64,000 nt of DNA, taken from the NCBI RefSeq assembly GCF_025742995.1, contig NZ_JAOVQM010000003.1, positions 186,001 through 250,000 on the forward strand, in the 5' to 3' direction. Made by a program: the position numbers and the translations under genes. The notes beneath the pieces are model-generated. The model was not told the DNA's origin. It worked only from the letters and a program-made list of their open reading frames with translations, and did not search any database. The first letter of the stretch is position 1, and every line of letters starts with the position of its first letter. The stretch is from Paracholeplasma manati (GTDB taxonomy: Bacteria; Bacillota_I; Bacilli_A; Acholeplasmatales; UBA5453). Positions 8,902 through 17,961 of this stretch are shown one piece after another.

Positions 8902-9779
8902 GCCGAACACCCGATCAAATCAAACGTGCTGCTAAATCTAAAAAGCGTATAAAAACCATCCTTCATAATGGTTTATTGGCTGTGCTATCATTTTTTTGGT
9001 TAATTCCTATTTTCTGGTTGATTGCTTCCGCATTCAATACTGATCGCGGGGTCAACATTCGACAATTTTTTCCTATGAATTGGACACTGGATAATTTCTA
9101 TCAATTGTTTTTTCAAACCGATAGTGTTGCTAACTTCCCTAGATGGTTCTTAAATACATTAACTGTGGCAGTATTCGCCTGCATCATCTCAAGTTTGTTC
9201 GTATTAATGGTTTCTTATACGATGAGCCGTTTGAGATTCAATATGCGAAAACCACTCATGAATATCGGTGTTATATTGGGATTATTCCCTGGTGTACTCT
9301 CAATGATTGCCATTTATTTCATCTTAAAATCATTGGGATTAACAGACAGTTTATTGGCCCTCATCATCGTCTATTCTGCCAGTTCAGGTTTGGGTTATTT
9401 GGTTGCGAAAGGTTTTTTTGACACCATCCCTAAATCCCTCGATGAAGCTGCAAGGATTGATGGTGCTACACAATGGGACGTGTTTTGGCGAATCATCATA
9501 CCACTGTCGAGACCAATCATTGTTTATACTGTCTTATTAGCGTTCTTAGCCCCATGGGTTGACTTCGTTTTCGCCAATATTATTATGACTTCTCGTGACA
9601 CCAATAAGTTCACAGTTGCGATCGGACTTTATAACATGTTAGACCGAAATTTGGTCAATAATTATTTTTCATTATTCACTGCAGGTGCAGTGGTCGTATC
9701 CATTCCTATATCGGTGCTCTTCATTTTCATGCAAAAATTTTATGTCGAAGGTGTCACAGGTGGGTCTGTGAAAGGTTAA
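8898..9779 (+). CDS. ABC sugar transporter permease, MalG type
   Basis: This 293-residue protein has six predicted membrane segments and the EAA loop LDEAARIDGATQWDVFWRII, and ends in the typical MalG-like tail (MQKFYVEGVTGGSVKG). The ribosome binding site AAGGAGG lies in the end of the MalF-type gene. It is the last gene of the galactan operon; a hairpin overlaps its stop codon. The nucleotide-binding subunit must come from elsewhere, most simply the MsmK/UgpC-like protein at 56458-57570. Confidence 0.92.
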   Translation: MSRTPDQIKRAAKSKKRIKTILHNGLLAVLSFFWLIPIFWLIASAFNTDRGVNIRQFFPMNWTLDNFYQLFFQTDSVANFPRWFLNTLTVAVFACIISSLFVLMVSYTMSRLRFNMRKPLMNIGVILGLFPGVLSMIAIYFILKSLGLTDSLLALIIVYSASSGLGYLVAKGFFDTIPKSLDEAARIDGATQWDVFWRIIIPLSRPIIVYTVLLAFLAPWVDFVFANIIMTSRDTNKFTVAIGLYNMLDRNLVNNYFSLFTAGAVVVSIPISVLFIFMQKFYVEGVTGGSVKG

Positions 9780-9805
9780 GCACTGAACATCAGTGCTTTA
9801 TCTTT
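9778..9805 (+). terminator. Probable terminator of the galactan operon
   Basis: A 9-bp stem (AAGCACTGA at 9778-9786, TCAGTGCTT at 9790-9798) with a 3-nt loop is followed by the moderately T-rich TATCTTTG. The weak T-run may let some transcription pass into galK. Confidence 0.6.
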
Positions 9806-9815
9806 GTATCTATAG

Positions 9816-9821
9816 TATAAT
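9816..9821 (+). promoter_or_regulatory. -10 element of the galK-galM-galT operon
   Basis: TATAAT at 9816-9821, 21 nt upstream of galK's start, between the preceding hairpin and the ribosome binding site AGAAGGTG. The -35 region is poor. Confidence 0.5.
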
Positions 9822-9841
9822 TTGAATAGAAGGTGACTTTT

Positions 9842-10996
9842 ATGGAACTTAAACAAACATTTAATGACGTATATCAACAACATCCAGAACGACTCTACTA
9901 TTCGCCAGGTAGGGTCAACATCATTGGCGAACACATCGATTATAATGGCGGATTGGTATTTCCTGCTGCCATATCGATTGGCACTTATGCTGCAATTTCA
10001 AATAGAACCGACCAAATGATCCGGTTCTATTCATCCAATTTTAAAGATCAAGGCATCGTCACAGTATCGTTATCGGATTTATCTTATCAAGAAACCCATG
10101 GTTGGGTGAATTATGCGAAAGGTATCATCCAAACATTGATAAAGCGTGGTTATCAGATCGAACACGGTTTAGATGTCTTGATTGAAGGTAATCTCCCGCC
10201 AGCTTCAGGGTTATCATCCAGTGCGTCCTTAGAAGTGTTGATTGGTTATGTATTTTCAGATGTATTTAACCTCAATTTAACGCGCGAAAACATCGCTTTA
10301 ATTGGTCAAGAAGTCGAAAACCACTATATGGGTTTACATTGTGGGATTATGGACCAACTGATCATTGCGAAAGGGATTGAAGGGAAAGCCCTCATCATGA
10401 ATACCCATACCCTTGAAACCCATGCTGTAAACGCAACCTTTAAGGGCTATACCTGGGTCATTATGAATACCAACTACAAACGTAAAAATACCGATTCCAA
10501 ATACAATGAACGCGTGAAAGAATGTCAAACTGTTTTGAATCAAATTCAAACGATTCAACCCGTTAAAACCTTATGTGAAATCACACCAGATCAATTGGAC
10601 TCATTGAAATCATGGATTAAAGATGACGTTTTACTCAAGCGATTTAAACACGTCGTGACTGAACAAGCACGCGTGATTGAGGCAGAAAAACGTATGGCCA
10701 ACAATGACGCTATTGGCTTTGCTGCGCTATTGAATGCGTCTCATGCATCGCTAAAAGATGACTATGAAGTCACTGGTTTACACTTAGATGTCTTGGTCGA
10801 AGGTGCGCTAAAAGCAGGTGCCATTGGTGCCCGTGTTACAGGCGCTGGTTTTGGTGGCTGTGCCATCGCACTTGTCCCAAATGATATCATGGGTTCATTT
10901 GAATCTTTGGTTTCACAAATCTATACAGATAAAACCGAACTCGTGCCTACTTTTTATGATGTCATATTTACGGATGGGGTGAAACGCATTGAATAA
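9842..10996 (+). CDS. galK: Galactokinase
   Basis: GalK phosphorylates alpha-D-galactose to galactose-1-phosphate with ATP. The 384-residue protein shows the GHMP-kinase layout: the galactokinase signature GRVNIIGEHIDYNGG near residue 22, the ATP loop LPPASGLSSSASLEV near 120, and the C-terminal GARVTGAGFGGCAIALV. I start at ATG 9842 because AGAAGGTG lies 6 nt before it; a GTG at 9833 is inside that site. It overlaps galM by 8 nt, and the gal genes follow the galactan uptake operon directly, so the galactose released by GH2 feeds into it. Confidence 0.96.
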   Translation: MELKQTFNDVYQQHPERLYYSPGRVNIIGEHIDYNGGLVFPAAISIGTYAAISNRTDQMIRFYSSNFKDQGIVTVSLSDLSYQETHGWVNYAKGIIQTLIKRGYQIEHGLDVLIEGNLPPASGLSSSASLEVLIGYVFSDVFNLNLTRENIALIGQEVENHYMGLHCGIMDQLIIAKGIEGKALIMNTHTLETHAVNATFKGYTWVIMNTNYKRKNTDSKYNERVKECQTVLNQIQTIQPVKTLCEITPDQLDSLKSWIKDDVLLKRFKHVVTEQARVIEAEKRMANNDAIGFAALLNASHASLKDDYEVTGLHLDVLVEGALKAGAIGARVTGAGFGGCAIALVPNDIMGSFESLVSQIYTDKTELVPTFYDVIFTDGVKRIE

Positions 10997-11948
10997 ATTC
11001 ATCACACTTGAAAACGAACACCTAAAGACAGTCATTTCGACGCTAGGTGCTGGTATTTATCAAATTTATTTAAAATCGAATCAAGAAATTCCTGTGTTAG
11101 TCACCAATACGAATCCAGATGATTACTTAACGAGTACCAATTATTACGGTAAATCGATTGGTCGCATCTCAGGTCGTTTGTTTGGCCCAAATTATCAGCT
11201 AAATCAACATGTATACGATGTGGAGTGTAATCCCAATAGTCCTTTTATGTTACATGGCGGTAAAGATGGGTTATGGATTAAAACATTCGATGTGGTATCA
11301 CAAAAATCGGATGAGGTTATTTTAGCCTATGTTGATCCTGAAACCAATACATTTCCAGGAGAACTATCTGTTCGCGTATGGTATCGTTTGGTCAATAAAA
11401 CGGTGCATATTGAATATCAAGCTCAAGGGACAAAAGATACATTATGTAACTTAACCAACCATGTGTATTTCAATTTAAACATTGACGGTGGTGATATTTT
11501 AGACCACCATTTGATGTTGAATGCACGAAAATACAATGTCTTAGATGACCAATATCGATTCATTAAGCAAGCAAATGTCGCTCAAACACCTTTTGATTTT
11601 ATACAACCAAAACCGCTCAGGAACGGCGTTTTAGCTTTGTTAGATACCGCTCAAAAAGGGCTTGATCACTGTTTCATCACCAACAGTAATCACGTTGGCA
11701 GTTTATTCGATCCCAAGACCCAAAGACGATTGAATGTCTACAGCAACTACCCTAGTGTGGTCATTTATACCCATAATTTCATATCTAAAAAACCACTGAA
11801 TACCTCGGTACCTCAAGGGGTTCATTCAAGTATCACATTCGAATGTCAGTATGAACCTGATGGCATTCATCATCCTATATTGAATTCAGCGATTTTAAAG
11901 AAAAATGAACCATACCATCATTTTATTGATTTTGAGTTCGAATTTTAG
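10989..11948 (+). CDS. galM: Aldose 1-epimerase (galactose mutarotase)
   Basis: GalM interconverts beta- and alpha-galactose, giving galactokinase its substrate. The 319-residue protein has the family's active-site pieces: FMLHGGKDG, NLTNHVYFNL (catalytic His) and ITFECQYEPD (catalytic Glu). The start is a TTG at 10989 with GGGGTG upstream; it overlaps the end of galK by 8 nt, which suggests translational coupling. The first ATG in frame is much farther in and would delete conserved sequence. Confidence 0.92.
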   Translation: MNKFITLENEHLKTVISTLGAGIYQIYLKSNQEIPVLVTNTNPDDYLTSTNYYGKSIGRISGRLFGPNYQLNQHVYDVECNPNSPFMLHGGKDGLWIKTFDVVSQKSDEVILAYVDPETNTFPGELSVRVWYRLVNKTVHIEYQAQGTKDTLCNLTNHVYFNLNIDGGDILDHHLMLNARKYNVLDDQYRFIKQANVAQTPFDFIQPKPLRNGVLALLDTAQKGLDHCFITNSNHVGSLFDPKTQRRLNVYSNYPSVVIYTHNFISKKPLNTSVPQGVHSSITFECQYEPDGIHHPILNSAILKKNEPYHHFIDFEFEF

Positions 11949-11956
11949 GAGGCTAT

Positions 11957-13396
11957 ATGAATCCACTATTCGCGTTAGTTACTTACGGTTTGAAACACCA
12001 ATGGATTGTCGATCCCAATCCATCCTTACATAAACTATTACAACTCTATAATCTACCACTTAGTCCATTCAAAATGGTGGATGAACCCATCGATTTGGTC
12101 ATGGAAAAGCTCTTGGATTTAGGGTTTGATTTGGGCTTATTTGAACCCAATACCTTGAATGAACGGGATGCTTTTGAAGCGTATTTATTTGATTTTGTGA
12201 TGCCATCTCCAAGTGAAACCAAAATGACGTTCTTACGCCTTTATCAACAAAATCGACGTAAGGCATTTGATTATTTATATCACTTATCCATGGATGTGAA
12301 TTACATTAAAACCAAACGTATCGCTCAAAATGTGTCCTTTCATTATCCATCCATCTATGGGACAATCGATTTGACCATCAATCTATCCAAACCTGAAAAA
12401 GATCCAAAAGATATTGCGAAAGCTTTGGAACAAAAGGATGTACCAAAAACAGGTCCGAAATGTCTCATTTGCAAAGAAAACGAACACAATTATGACAATG
12501 CAAGAATGAATTTGCGAATCATTCCAATCACGTTATACAAACGTTTATGGCATTTTCAATATTCGCCTTATGCCTATTATAACGAGCATTGTATCATTTT
12601 AAGTGATGACCATACACCAATGAAAATGTGTGAAGAAACATTCCACTATTTGCTGGATTTCATCGATTATAACCCAGATTATTTCATTGGTTCAAATGCA
12701 GATATCCCGATTGTGGGTGGCTCGATCCTCGATCATGACCATTTTCAAGGGGGAAAACACCATTTCCCAATTGAATCCGCTAAAATCATTAAATCCTATC
12801 AAATCCAAGATTTAACCCTCTCACACATTTATTGGCCCTTATCCACCATTAGATTGACCAGTCAAAATAGGGACACTTTATTAAAGGTATCCAAACGTAT
12901 ACTTAACCAATGGCGTACCTACGATCATGAAGCACTCGATATCATTTCAAAATCTTATGGTTTACATAATACAATTACACCCATTGCGAGAAAAGTAAAT
13001 GATGCTTATCAAATCGATATCATTCTACGAAATAATCGTGTGAATGAGGTGTATCCTGAAGGCATTTTCCACCCACACCGTGATGTCCAACACATCAAAA
13101 AAGAAAACATCGGTCTAATCGAGGCCATGGGGTTGGCCATTCTACCTGGTCGTCTCAAAACGGAACTTGCTAAAGGGTTAGATTTCATATTACATGGTAC
13201 TATTTACCCTGAATTAGCCATTCATCAACCTTGGTTGAATGCATTAAAACAATCCAACCAAGTTCACAACATGGCAGATCTTGAAGCTGCGGTTGGTGAT
13301 AAATTCAAAACGGTATTAGAGCATGCAGGTGTTTTTAAACTGAACGATTCAGGTATCCAAGCCATGGATGAATTCATCCAAAGTTGTATCCGATAA
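11957..13396 (+). CDS. galT: UDP-glucose--hexose-1-phosphate uridylyltransferase, class II
   Basis: GalT swaps UMP between UDP-glucose and galactose-1-phosphate. At 479 residues this is the long Firmicutes class II form, not the shorter E. coli type. Visible marks are the Cys pair region KCLICKENEHNYDNAR and the active-site SILDHDHFQGGKHHFP. AGGAGG lies 5 nt before the ATG. It ends the Leloir cluster and is followed by a strong terminator. No galE is seen in the window, so UDP-galactose must be recycled by a gene elsewhere. Confidence 0.93.
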   Translation: MNPLFALVTYGLKHQWIVDPNPSLHKLLQLYNLPLSPFKMVDEPIDLVMEKLLDLGFDLGLFEPNTLNERDAFEAYLFDFVMPSPSETKMTFLRLYQQNRRKAFDYLYHLSMDVNYIKTKRIAQNVSFHYPSIYGTIDLTINLSKPEKDPKDIAKALEQKDVPKTGPKCLICKENEHNYDNARMNLRIIPITLYKRLWHFQYSPYAYYNEHCIILSDDHTPMKMCEETFHYLLDFIDYNPDYFIGSNADIPIVGGSILDHDHFQGGKHHFPIESAKIIKSYQIQDLTLSHIYWPLSTIRLTSQNRDTLLKVSKRILNQWRTYDHEALDIISKSYGLHNTITPIARKVNDAYQIDIILRNNRVNEVYPEGIFHPHRDVQHIKKENIGLIEAMGLAILPGRLKTELAKGLDFILHGTIYPELAIHQPWLNALKQSNQVHNMADLEAAVGDKFKTVLEHAGVFKLNDSGIQAMDEFIQSCIR

Positions 13397-13423
13397 CCGA
13401 GCAATCCTCGGTTATTTTTTTTC
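13393..13423 (+). terminator. Rho-independent terminator of the gal operon
   Basis: A 9-bp stem (ATAACCGAG at 13393-13401, CTCGGTTAT at 13407-13415) with loop CAATC runs into a long T-tract; it overlaps the galT stop. Confidence 0.92.
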
Positions 13424-13435
13424 AATATTATGTAA

Positions 13436-13459
13436 ACCTGTGTTATAATTATTACAGGT
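13436..13459 (+). promoter_or_regulatory. hemW promoter with an inverted repeat across the -10
   Basis: TATAAT lies at 13444-13449, with TTCAAT 17 nt upstream (13421-13426) as a weak -35. An inverted repeat ACCTGT (13436-13441) and ACAGGT (13454-13459) brackets the -10 and the predicted transcript start, the position expected of a repressor site. The second arm may simply be the ribosome binding site. Confidence 0.5.
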
Positions 13460-13465
13460 GATGTT

Positions 13466-14557
13466 ATGAAAGGCTTATACGTCCATATCCCATTTTGTGA
13501 GCACATATGTTTTTATTGTGATTTCGCTAAACGGGTGGCGAAAAACCGTGAAATGATCGATGAATATTTGGTCCATCTCAAAAAAGAGTTTGACCAAATC
13601 CCCCTAATTGATCGACAATTTGATACCGTCTATATCGGTGGTGGTACACCTTCGATGTTAGATATCAAGCAGTTAACCTATTTACTAGAATTATTTAAGG
13701 ACCTTAAACCTTTAGAGTATACGATTGAAGTGAATCCAGAATCATATACCCATGACAAAGGGATGTTATTTAAACAGTATGGCATTAACCGCGTTAGTTT
13801 AGGGGTCCAATCCTTTGAACCAGAAATCTTAACCTATATTGGAAGAAAACACCACAATACTCAAGTGTTCTATGCCATCGAAGATTTAAATGACATCGGC
13901 ATTGACAACATCAGTATTGATTTAATCTTCGCAATTCCAGGTCAAACCATGGCTTCGATTCAACACGATTTAGACATCGTATCCACGTTAGCCATCAAAC
14001 ACATCAGTTACTATTCTCTCATTTTAGAAGAGAAAACCGTATTTTATCACCAATACTTAAAGAAGCAGTTTCGAAAAGCCGATATCGATTTAGAAGCCGA
14101 TATGTATGAATACATCATCGACCGCTTAAATGCGTTGGGATTTAAACAATATGAAATATCGAATTTCACAAAAGGTAACCACGCTTCTAAACACAACCAA
14201 CTTTATTGGTCGATGGATCCTTACGTTGGCATCGGCGCAGGCGCACATGGATTTGATGGTAAACTCAGAACTCAAAATCATCGCAATCTCCCTGATTACT
14301 ATGAAAAACCTTTAGCCTCTGCTTATCATGAAACTGACCAACAATATTTATCCGATACCCTCATCTTCGGATTAAGACGATTGGAAGGCATTCGAATCGA
14401 TGACATTGAAACACGATTTGGGTTCAAATTATTCGAAAAATACCCAAAATTGATTCAGTTGCAAGCCCTGGGTTTAATTGAAATTGTGGATCAACACCTT
14501 CGATTAACTCGAAAGGGTTTATTGTTAGGCAATCAAGTGTTTGAGGTGTTTATATGA
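13466..14557 (+). CDS. hemW: HemW-type radical SAM protein
   Basis: The 363-residue protein has the radical-SAM cluster motif CEHICFYC (CxxxCxxC) at residues 11-18 after YVHIPF, followed by YIGGGTPSML and the HemW signature GVQSFEPEILTYIGRKH. HemW proteins are often annotated as oxygen-independent coproporphyrinogen oxidases but are heme chaperones; no other heme-synthesis gene is seen here. It overlaps the next gene by 4 nt (ATGA). In many Firmicutes it follows lepA directly; here the galactan/galactose island separates them. Confidence 0.92.
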   Translation: MKGLYVHIPFCEHICFYCDFAKRVAKNREMIDEYLVHLKKEFDQIPLIDRQFDTVYIGGGTPSMLDIKQLTYLLELFKDLKPLEYTIEVNPESYTHDKGMLFKQYGINRVSLGVQSFEPEILTYIGRKHHNTQVFYAIEDLNDIGIDNISIDLIFAIPGQTMASIQHDLDIVSTLAIKHISYYSLILEEKTVFYHQYLKKQFRKADIDLEADMYEYIIDRLNALGFKQYEISNFTKGNHASKHNQLYWSMDPYVGIGAGAHGFDGKLRTQNHRNLPDYYEKPLASAYHETDQQYLSDTLIFGLRRLEGIRIDDIETRFGFKLFEKYPKLIQLQALGLIEIVDQHLRLTRKGLLLGNQVFEVFI

Positions 14558-15459
14558 AATACTTAATCAATGAATACCAATACTATCTGAAACGTGAAAA
14601 AGGGTTAAGTCAAAACACCATAACGGCTTACCTAAGAGATTTAGAACAATATCGGACCTACTTAGAAAAATCCTATGAAATCACTAAAATCCAAAAGATA
14701 GAACGAAAACACATCGAAACATTTTTAAAAAGTTTGCACAAAAAAAATTTATCTTCAAAATCGCTATCGAGAAAGCTAACCGCAATCAAAGGATTTCATC
14801 AGTTTTTATTGATTGAAAATGAATTAGATACGAATGTCGCTTATGATATAGAGTCACCTAAGGTTGAAAAAACGTTACCGCAAGTTCTATCGGTTCAAGA
14901 GGTCATTAAAATCATTGAAGCCGTCAAAGGGACCGATCCGCTATCAATCCGTAATCAAGCTTTATTGGAACTAATCTATGGTTCTGGGTTACGTGTATCT
15001 GAATTACTGGATTTGAAAATCGCAGATATCCATCTACTTGAAGGTTATGTTCGTGTCCTCGGTAAAGGCAATAAAGAACGCGAAGTTCCCCTAGGGGACA
15101 TGTCTGTTCAAGCCTTAAGACTTTATTTGACAAAATCCAGAAATCAACTTACAATGAATAGCATAGATTACTTATTTTTAAATCAAGATGGGAAACGACT
15201 TTCCCGTCAAGGTTTCTTTAAAATCTTGAGGAAGATTGCGAAAGTAGCTGGGATTGATCGTGATGTTTCACCTCATACCTTGCGTCATTCGTTCGCAACC
15301 CACTTATTAGAAGCCGGTGTGGATTTACGCACCTTACAAGAATTATTGGGTCATGAAGACATTCAAACCACCCAAATCTATACACACATCAGTCAAAAAC
15401 ATTTAAAGGATGTCTATTTAAATACACATCCGAGAGCGAAGGAGAAAAACAATGTATAA
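14554..15459 (+). CDS. XerC/XerD-type tyrosine recombinase
   Basis: At 301 residues this is a full-length Xer recombinase, which resolves chromosome dimers at dif. It has the N-terminal SAM-like DNA-binding domain ([20 protein letters not shown]) and the catalytic set: Arg in [13 protein letters not shown], Lys in LGKGNKER, HxxR in [13 protein letters not shown], His in LLGHEDIQ and nucleophile Tyr in TTQIYTHIS. No phage or integron context is present, and it lies in a core operon with hemW and deoB; Bacillus also places xerD next to the phosphopentomutase gene. That supports XerD over a mobile integrase. Confidence 0.88.
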   Translation: MKYLINEYQYYLKREKGLSQNTITAYLRDLEQYRTYLEKSYEITKIQKIERKHIETFLKSLHKKNLSSKSLSRKLTAIKGFHQFLLIENELDTNVAYDIESPKVEKTLPQVLSVQEVIKIIEAVKGTDPLSIRNQALLELIYGSGLRVSELLDLKIADIHLLEGYVRVLGKGNKEREVPLGDMSVQALRLYLTKSRNQLTMNSIDYLFLNQDGKRLSRQGFFKILRKIAKVAGIDRDVSPHTLRHSFATHLLEAGVDLRTLQELLGHEDIQTTQIYTHISQKHLKDVYLNTHPRAKEKNNV

Positions 15460-16624
15460 ACGCGTATTTTTAATCGTCATGGACAGCTTGGGATGTGGCG
15501 AAGCCCCAGATGCTAAAGACTACAACGACCTTGGTTCAAATACCATCGGTCATATCGCTGAAAAAATGAACTTGCATATCCCTAATATGCAAAAATTAGG
15601 TTATGGCAACATCATACCGATCAAAGGTGTGCCTGCTGCACAAGCCCCTCTTGCAAGCTATACCAAGATTCAAGAAGCTTCAACGGGTAAAGATACCATG
15701 ACAGGTCACTGGGAAATGATGGGCCTCTATATCACCGAACCATTCCAAACATTTACCGATACTGGCTTTCCTAAGGCATTACTCGATGAATTGACCAAAC
15801 AAACCGGTAGAGAAATCATTGGTAATGTGGCTGCATCAGGCACAGAAATCATCGCTGATCTGGGTGAAGAACACATGCGTACTGGTGCACTGATCGTCTA
15901 TACATCGGCAGACTCCGTATTACAAATAGCGATGCATGAAGACATTATTCCTATTGAGGAACAATATCGTATTTGTGAAATCGCTCGTGAAATCACGATG
16001 AAAGAGGAATGGAAAGTGGCACGTGTCATTGCCCGTCCTTTTGTTGGAACCAATAAAAATGATTTCAAACGTACACCGAACCGTCATGATTACGCTGTAA
16101 AACCATTTGGCAAAACCACATTGAATTTCATGGATGAACATGGATTGGATGTCATTGCTTTAGGTAAAATCAACGATATATTTGTTGGTGAAGGAATCAA
16201 TCACTATGAACGTACCCTATCTAATGAAGATGGTATGGATAAAATCATTAAGATTGCAAAAAATCACCCATTTAAAGGATTATGTTTCTTAAATTTAGTT
16301 GATTTTGACGCCTTATATGGCCATCGTAGAGACCCGATTGGCTATGGTAAAGCCATTGAATCCTTTGATAAGGACCTACCAAAACTCATGGAATATCTTA
16401 ATGAAGATGATTTACTAATGATCACTGCTGACCATGGTAACGACCCAATTCATCATGGTACAGACCATACCCGTGAATATGTACCGCTATTGGTTTATGC
16501 CAAAGGTAAACCTGGTAAAGCATTGCCACTAATGAAGACATTTGCGGATATTGCGGCTACCATCTCAGACAACTTTAAAGTGGAAAAAACCGAAAATGGT
16601 CAATCGTTTTTGGATTTAATATAA
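15452..16624 (+). CDS. deoB: Phosphopentomutase
   Basis: DeoB converts (deoxy)ribose-1-phosphate to the 5-phosphate in nucleoside salvage. The 390-residue protein carries the metal-binding and phosphate motifs of the alkaline-phosphatase superfamily: [20 protein letters not shown], the phosphorylated Thr in [16 protein letters not shown], and [20 protein letters not shown]. It overlaps the recombinase gene by 8 nt. GAAGGAG lies upstream of the ATG. Confidence 0.95.
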   Translation: MYKRVFLIVMDSLGCGEAPDAKDYNDLGSNTIGHIAEKMNLHIPNMQKLGYGNIIPIKGVPAAQAPLASYTKIQEASTGKDTMTGHWEMMGLYITEPFQTFTDTGFPKALLDELTKQTGREIIGNVAASGTEIIADLGEEHMRTGALIVYTSADSVLQIAMHEDIIPIEEQYRICEIAREITMKEEWKVARVIARPFVGTNKNDFKRTPNRHDYAVKPFGKTTLNFMDEHGLDVIALGKINDIFVGEGINHYERTLSNEDGMDKIIKIAKNHPFKGLCFLNLVDFDALYGHRRDPIGYGKAIESFDKDLPKLMEYLNEDDLLMITADHGNDPIHHGTDHTREYVPLLVYAKGKPGKALPLMKTFADIAATISDNFKVEKTENGQSFLDLI

Positions 16625-16634
16625 GGAGGGCATT

Positions 16635-17810
16635 ATGTTAGAATGGTTACAATCTTTAACCCCTGAAGACATCATTGTCTTCTCCGGGATTCTTGTTTTA
16701 TTTGTGACATCGATCATCACACTCGTTCGTTTGTCACGTATCGCGAACCGTGTAGGTGAACAAGAATTCTATATTCAAGAAACATTATTGGAGATGGATG
16801 GCGAACAATACATCAATTTAACCATCATTAATAAAGCTTTCTCTACCAATCATATCAACGTGGTCGGTGTGGAATTACGTAATATTTCACATCCGCTCGA
16901 AGAAAAATTGGTTATGATTGCCCCTAGAAGCAAATACCAAGTTCGCTTCAATTTGGCTGAAATCAAGAAATTCGTGTTCGCGAATCGTAAAAAATACCGT
17001 AAATTTAGAATTTATGTTGAGAATGAAATTGGCTTAAGAAAGTCCATTAAACCGAAAATCAACAACCGTTTTATGAAACACCAATACAAACTATTGAAAC
17101 GTCAAGAACGCATCGAAGCGAAACGCATTCGTTTCGAATCTGGGCAATACAATTTCATGGAACGTACGGGATTAATCGTTGGTTTGGTATTTAGACCGTT
17201 CATTAAATTACGCCGTCACATGGTGTTATCGACGAATAAAACGTTAAGAGAATCTGAAATTCGTCGACAACAAAAGAAAGAACATGACGCCATCAAATAT
17301 AAACTTGATCAAGATGAATTTGAACTCAATGAGATTCGTATTCGTGAAGAATCCATTAAGGAAAATCGCACCAGAGAACTTGAACTTGAACGCTTAAAGA
17401 AAGAAAAAGAACTCGAAATCGAACGTATCAAAGAAGCCACATTAAAACGTGAATTCGAAGAAAATAAAGCGAAGATTGAAGCGATTGTGCCTGAAGAAGT
17501 TGCGCAACAAGAACTGGAACTCGAACGTCAAAATAAGAAACCAGAAGAGAAAAAACGCCCACGTAAAGCGAAAGTTGCTGAAGAAAAAGTGGAAGATGAA
17601 GCCGAAGTATCTGAACAAGCTTCTGTTTTACCAGTCGAATCAGCTCCACTGGCATCGGAAGTGCCAGTCGTCGAAGAAAATGAACCTGTTAAGGTTAAAA
17701 AACCGAGATCACGCAAGTCAAAGACTGATGTCGTTGAGCCAGTGATAGAGACAAAAGAAGCCTCTGTTGAACCCTTAGGCACCATTCCACTTCAAGAAGA
17801 GGATAAATAA
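16635..17810 (+). CDS. Unrecognised membrane-anchored protein with long charged coiled coil
   Basis: I do not recognise this 391-residue protein. It has one N-terminal membrane helix (about 13-33), a small globular region (about 40-140), a basic stretch (140-200) and a long, highly charged helical segment rich in Glu, Arg and Lys (about 210-305), which should form a coiled coil. The tail (306-391) is low-complexity Glu/Val/Pro/Lys. It follows deoB by 10 nt with GGAGG before the ATG and ends the operon. The layout suggests a membrane-tethered scaffold, but no function can be assigned. Confidence 0.75.
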   Translation: MLEWLQSLTPEDIIVFSGILVLFVTSIITLVRLSRIANRVGEQEFYIQETLLEMDGEQYINLTIINKAFSTNHINVVGVELRNISHPLEEKLVMIAPRSKYQVRFNLAEIKKFVFANRKKYRKFRIYVENEIGLRKSIKPKINNRFMKHQYKLLKRQERIEAKRIRFESGQYNFMERTGLIVGLVFRPFIKLRRHMVLSTNKTLRESEIRRQQKKEHDAIKYKLDQDEFELNEIRIREESIKENRTRELELERLKKEKELEIERIKEATLKREFEENKAKIEAIVPEEVAQQELELERQNKKPEEKKRPRKAKVAEEKVEDEAEVSEQASVLPVESAPLASEVPVVEENEPVKVKKPRSRKSKTDVVEPVIETKEASVEPLGTIPLQEEDK

Positions 17811-17819
17811 TCAAACCAT

Positions 17820-17851
17820 ACACAGATAATGTCCTTATCTGTGTTTTTTTT
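17820..17851 (+). terminator. Rho-independent terminator
   Basis: A perfect 10-bp stem (ACACAGATAA at 17820-17829, TTATCTGTGT at 17835-17844), loop TGTCC, then eight Ts. It ends the hemW-xerD-deoB operon. Confidence 0.92.
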
Positions 17852-17927
17852 CATTAATATGGCTATTTTTTGATCAGTTAAGATAGTAAAATCTAAATTA
17901 ATTTCATTCAAATGTTAGTAAATGTGT

Positions 17928-17933
17928 TATACT
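17928..17933 (+). promoter_or_regulatory. -10 element of the following gene
   Basis: TATACT at 17928-17933, 28 nt upstream of the ATG at 17962. The surrounding 110 nt are AT-rich and hold no other clear signal. Confidence 0.4.
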
Positions 17934-17961
17934 AAAAACAAATATCGATACGAAAGAAGGC

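Noticed and set aside
14554-15459. Integrase of a mobile element
   Set aside because: Length, motifs and the core operon context with hemW and deoB fit XerD; no attachment site or cargo is nearby.
17428-17785. Several overlapping frames opposite or within the 16635-17810 gene
   Set aside because: They arise from the low-complexity Glu/Lys-coding stretch, which keeps other frames open.
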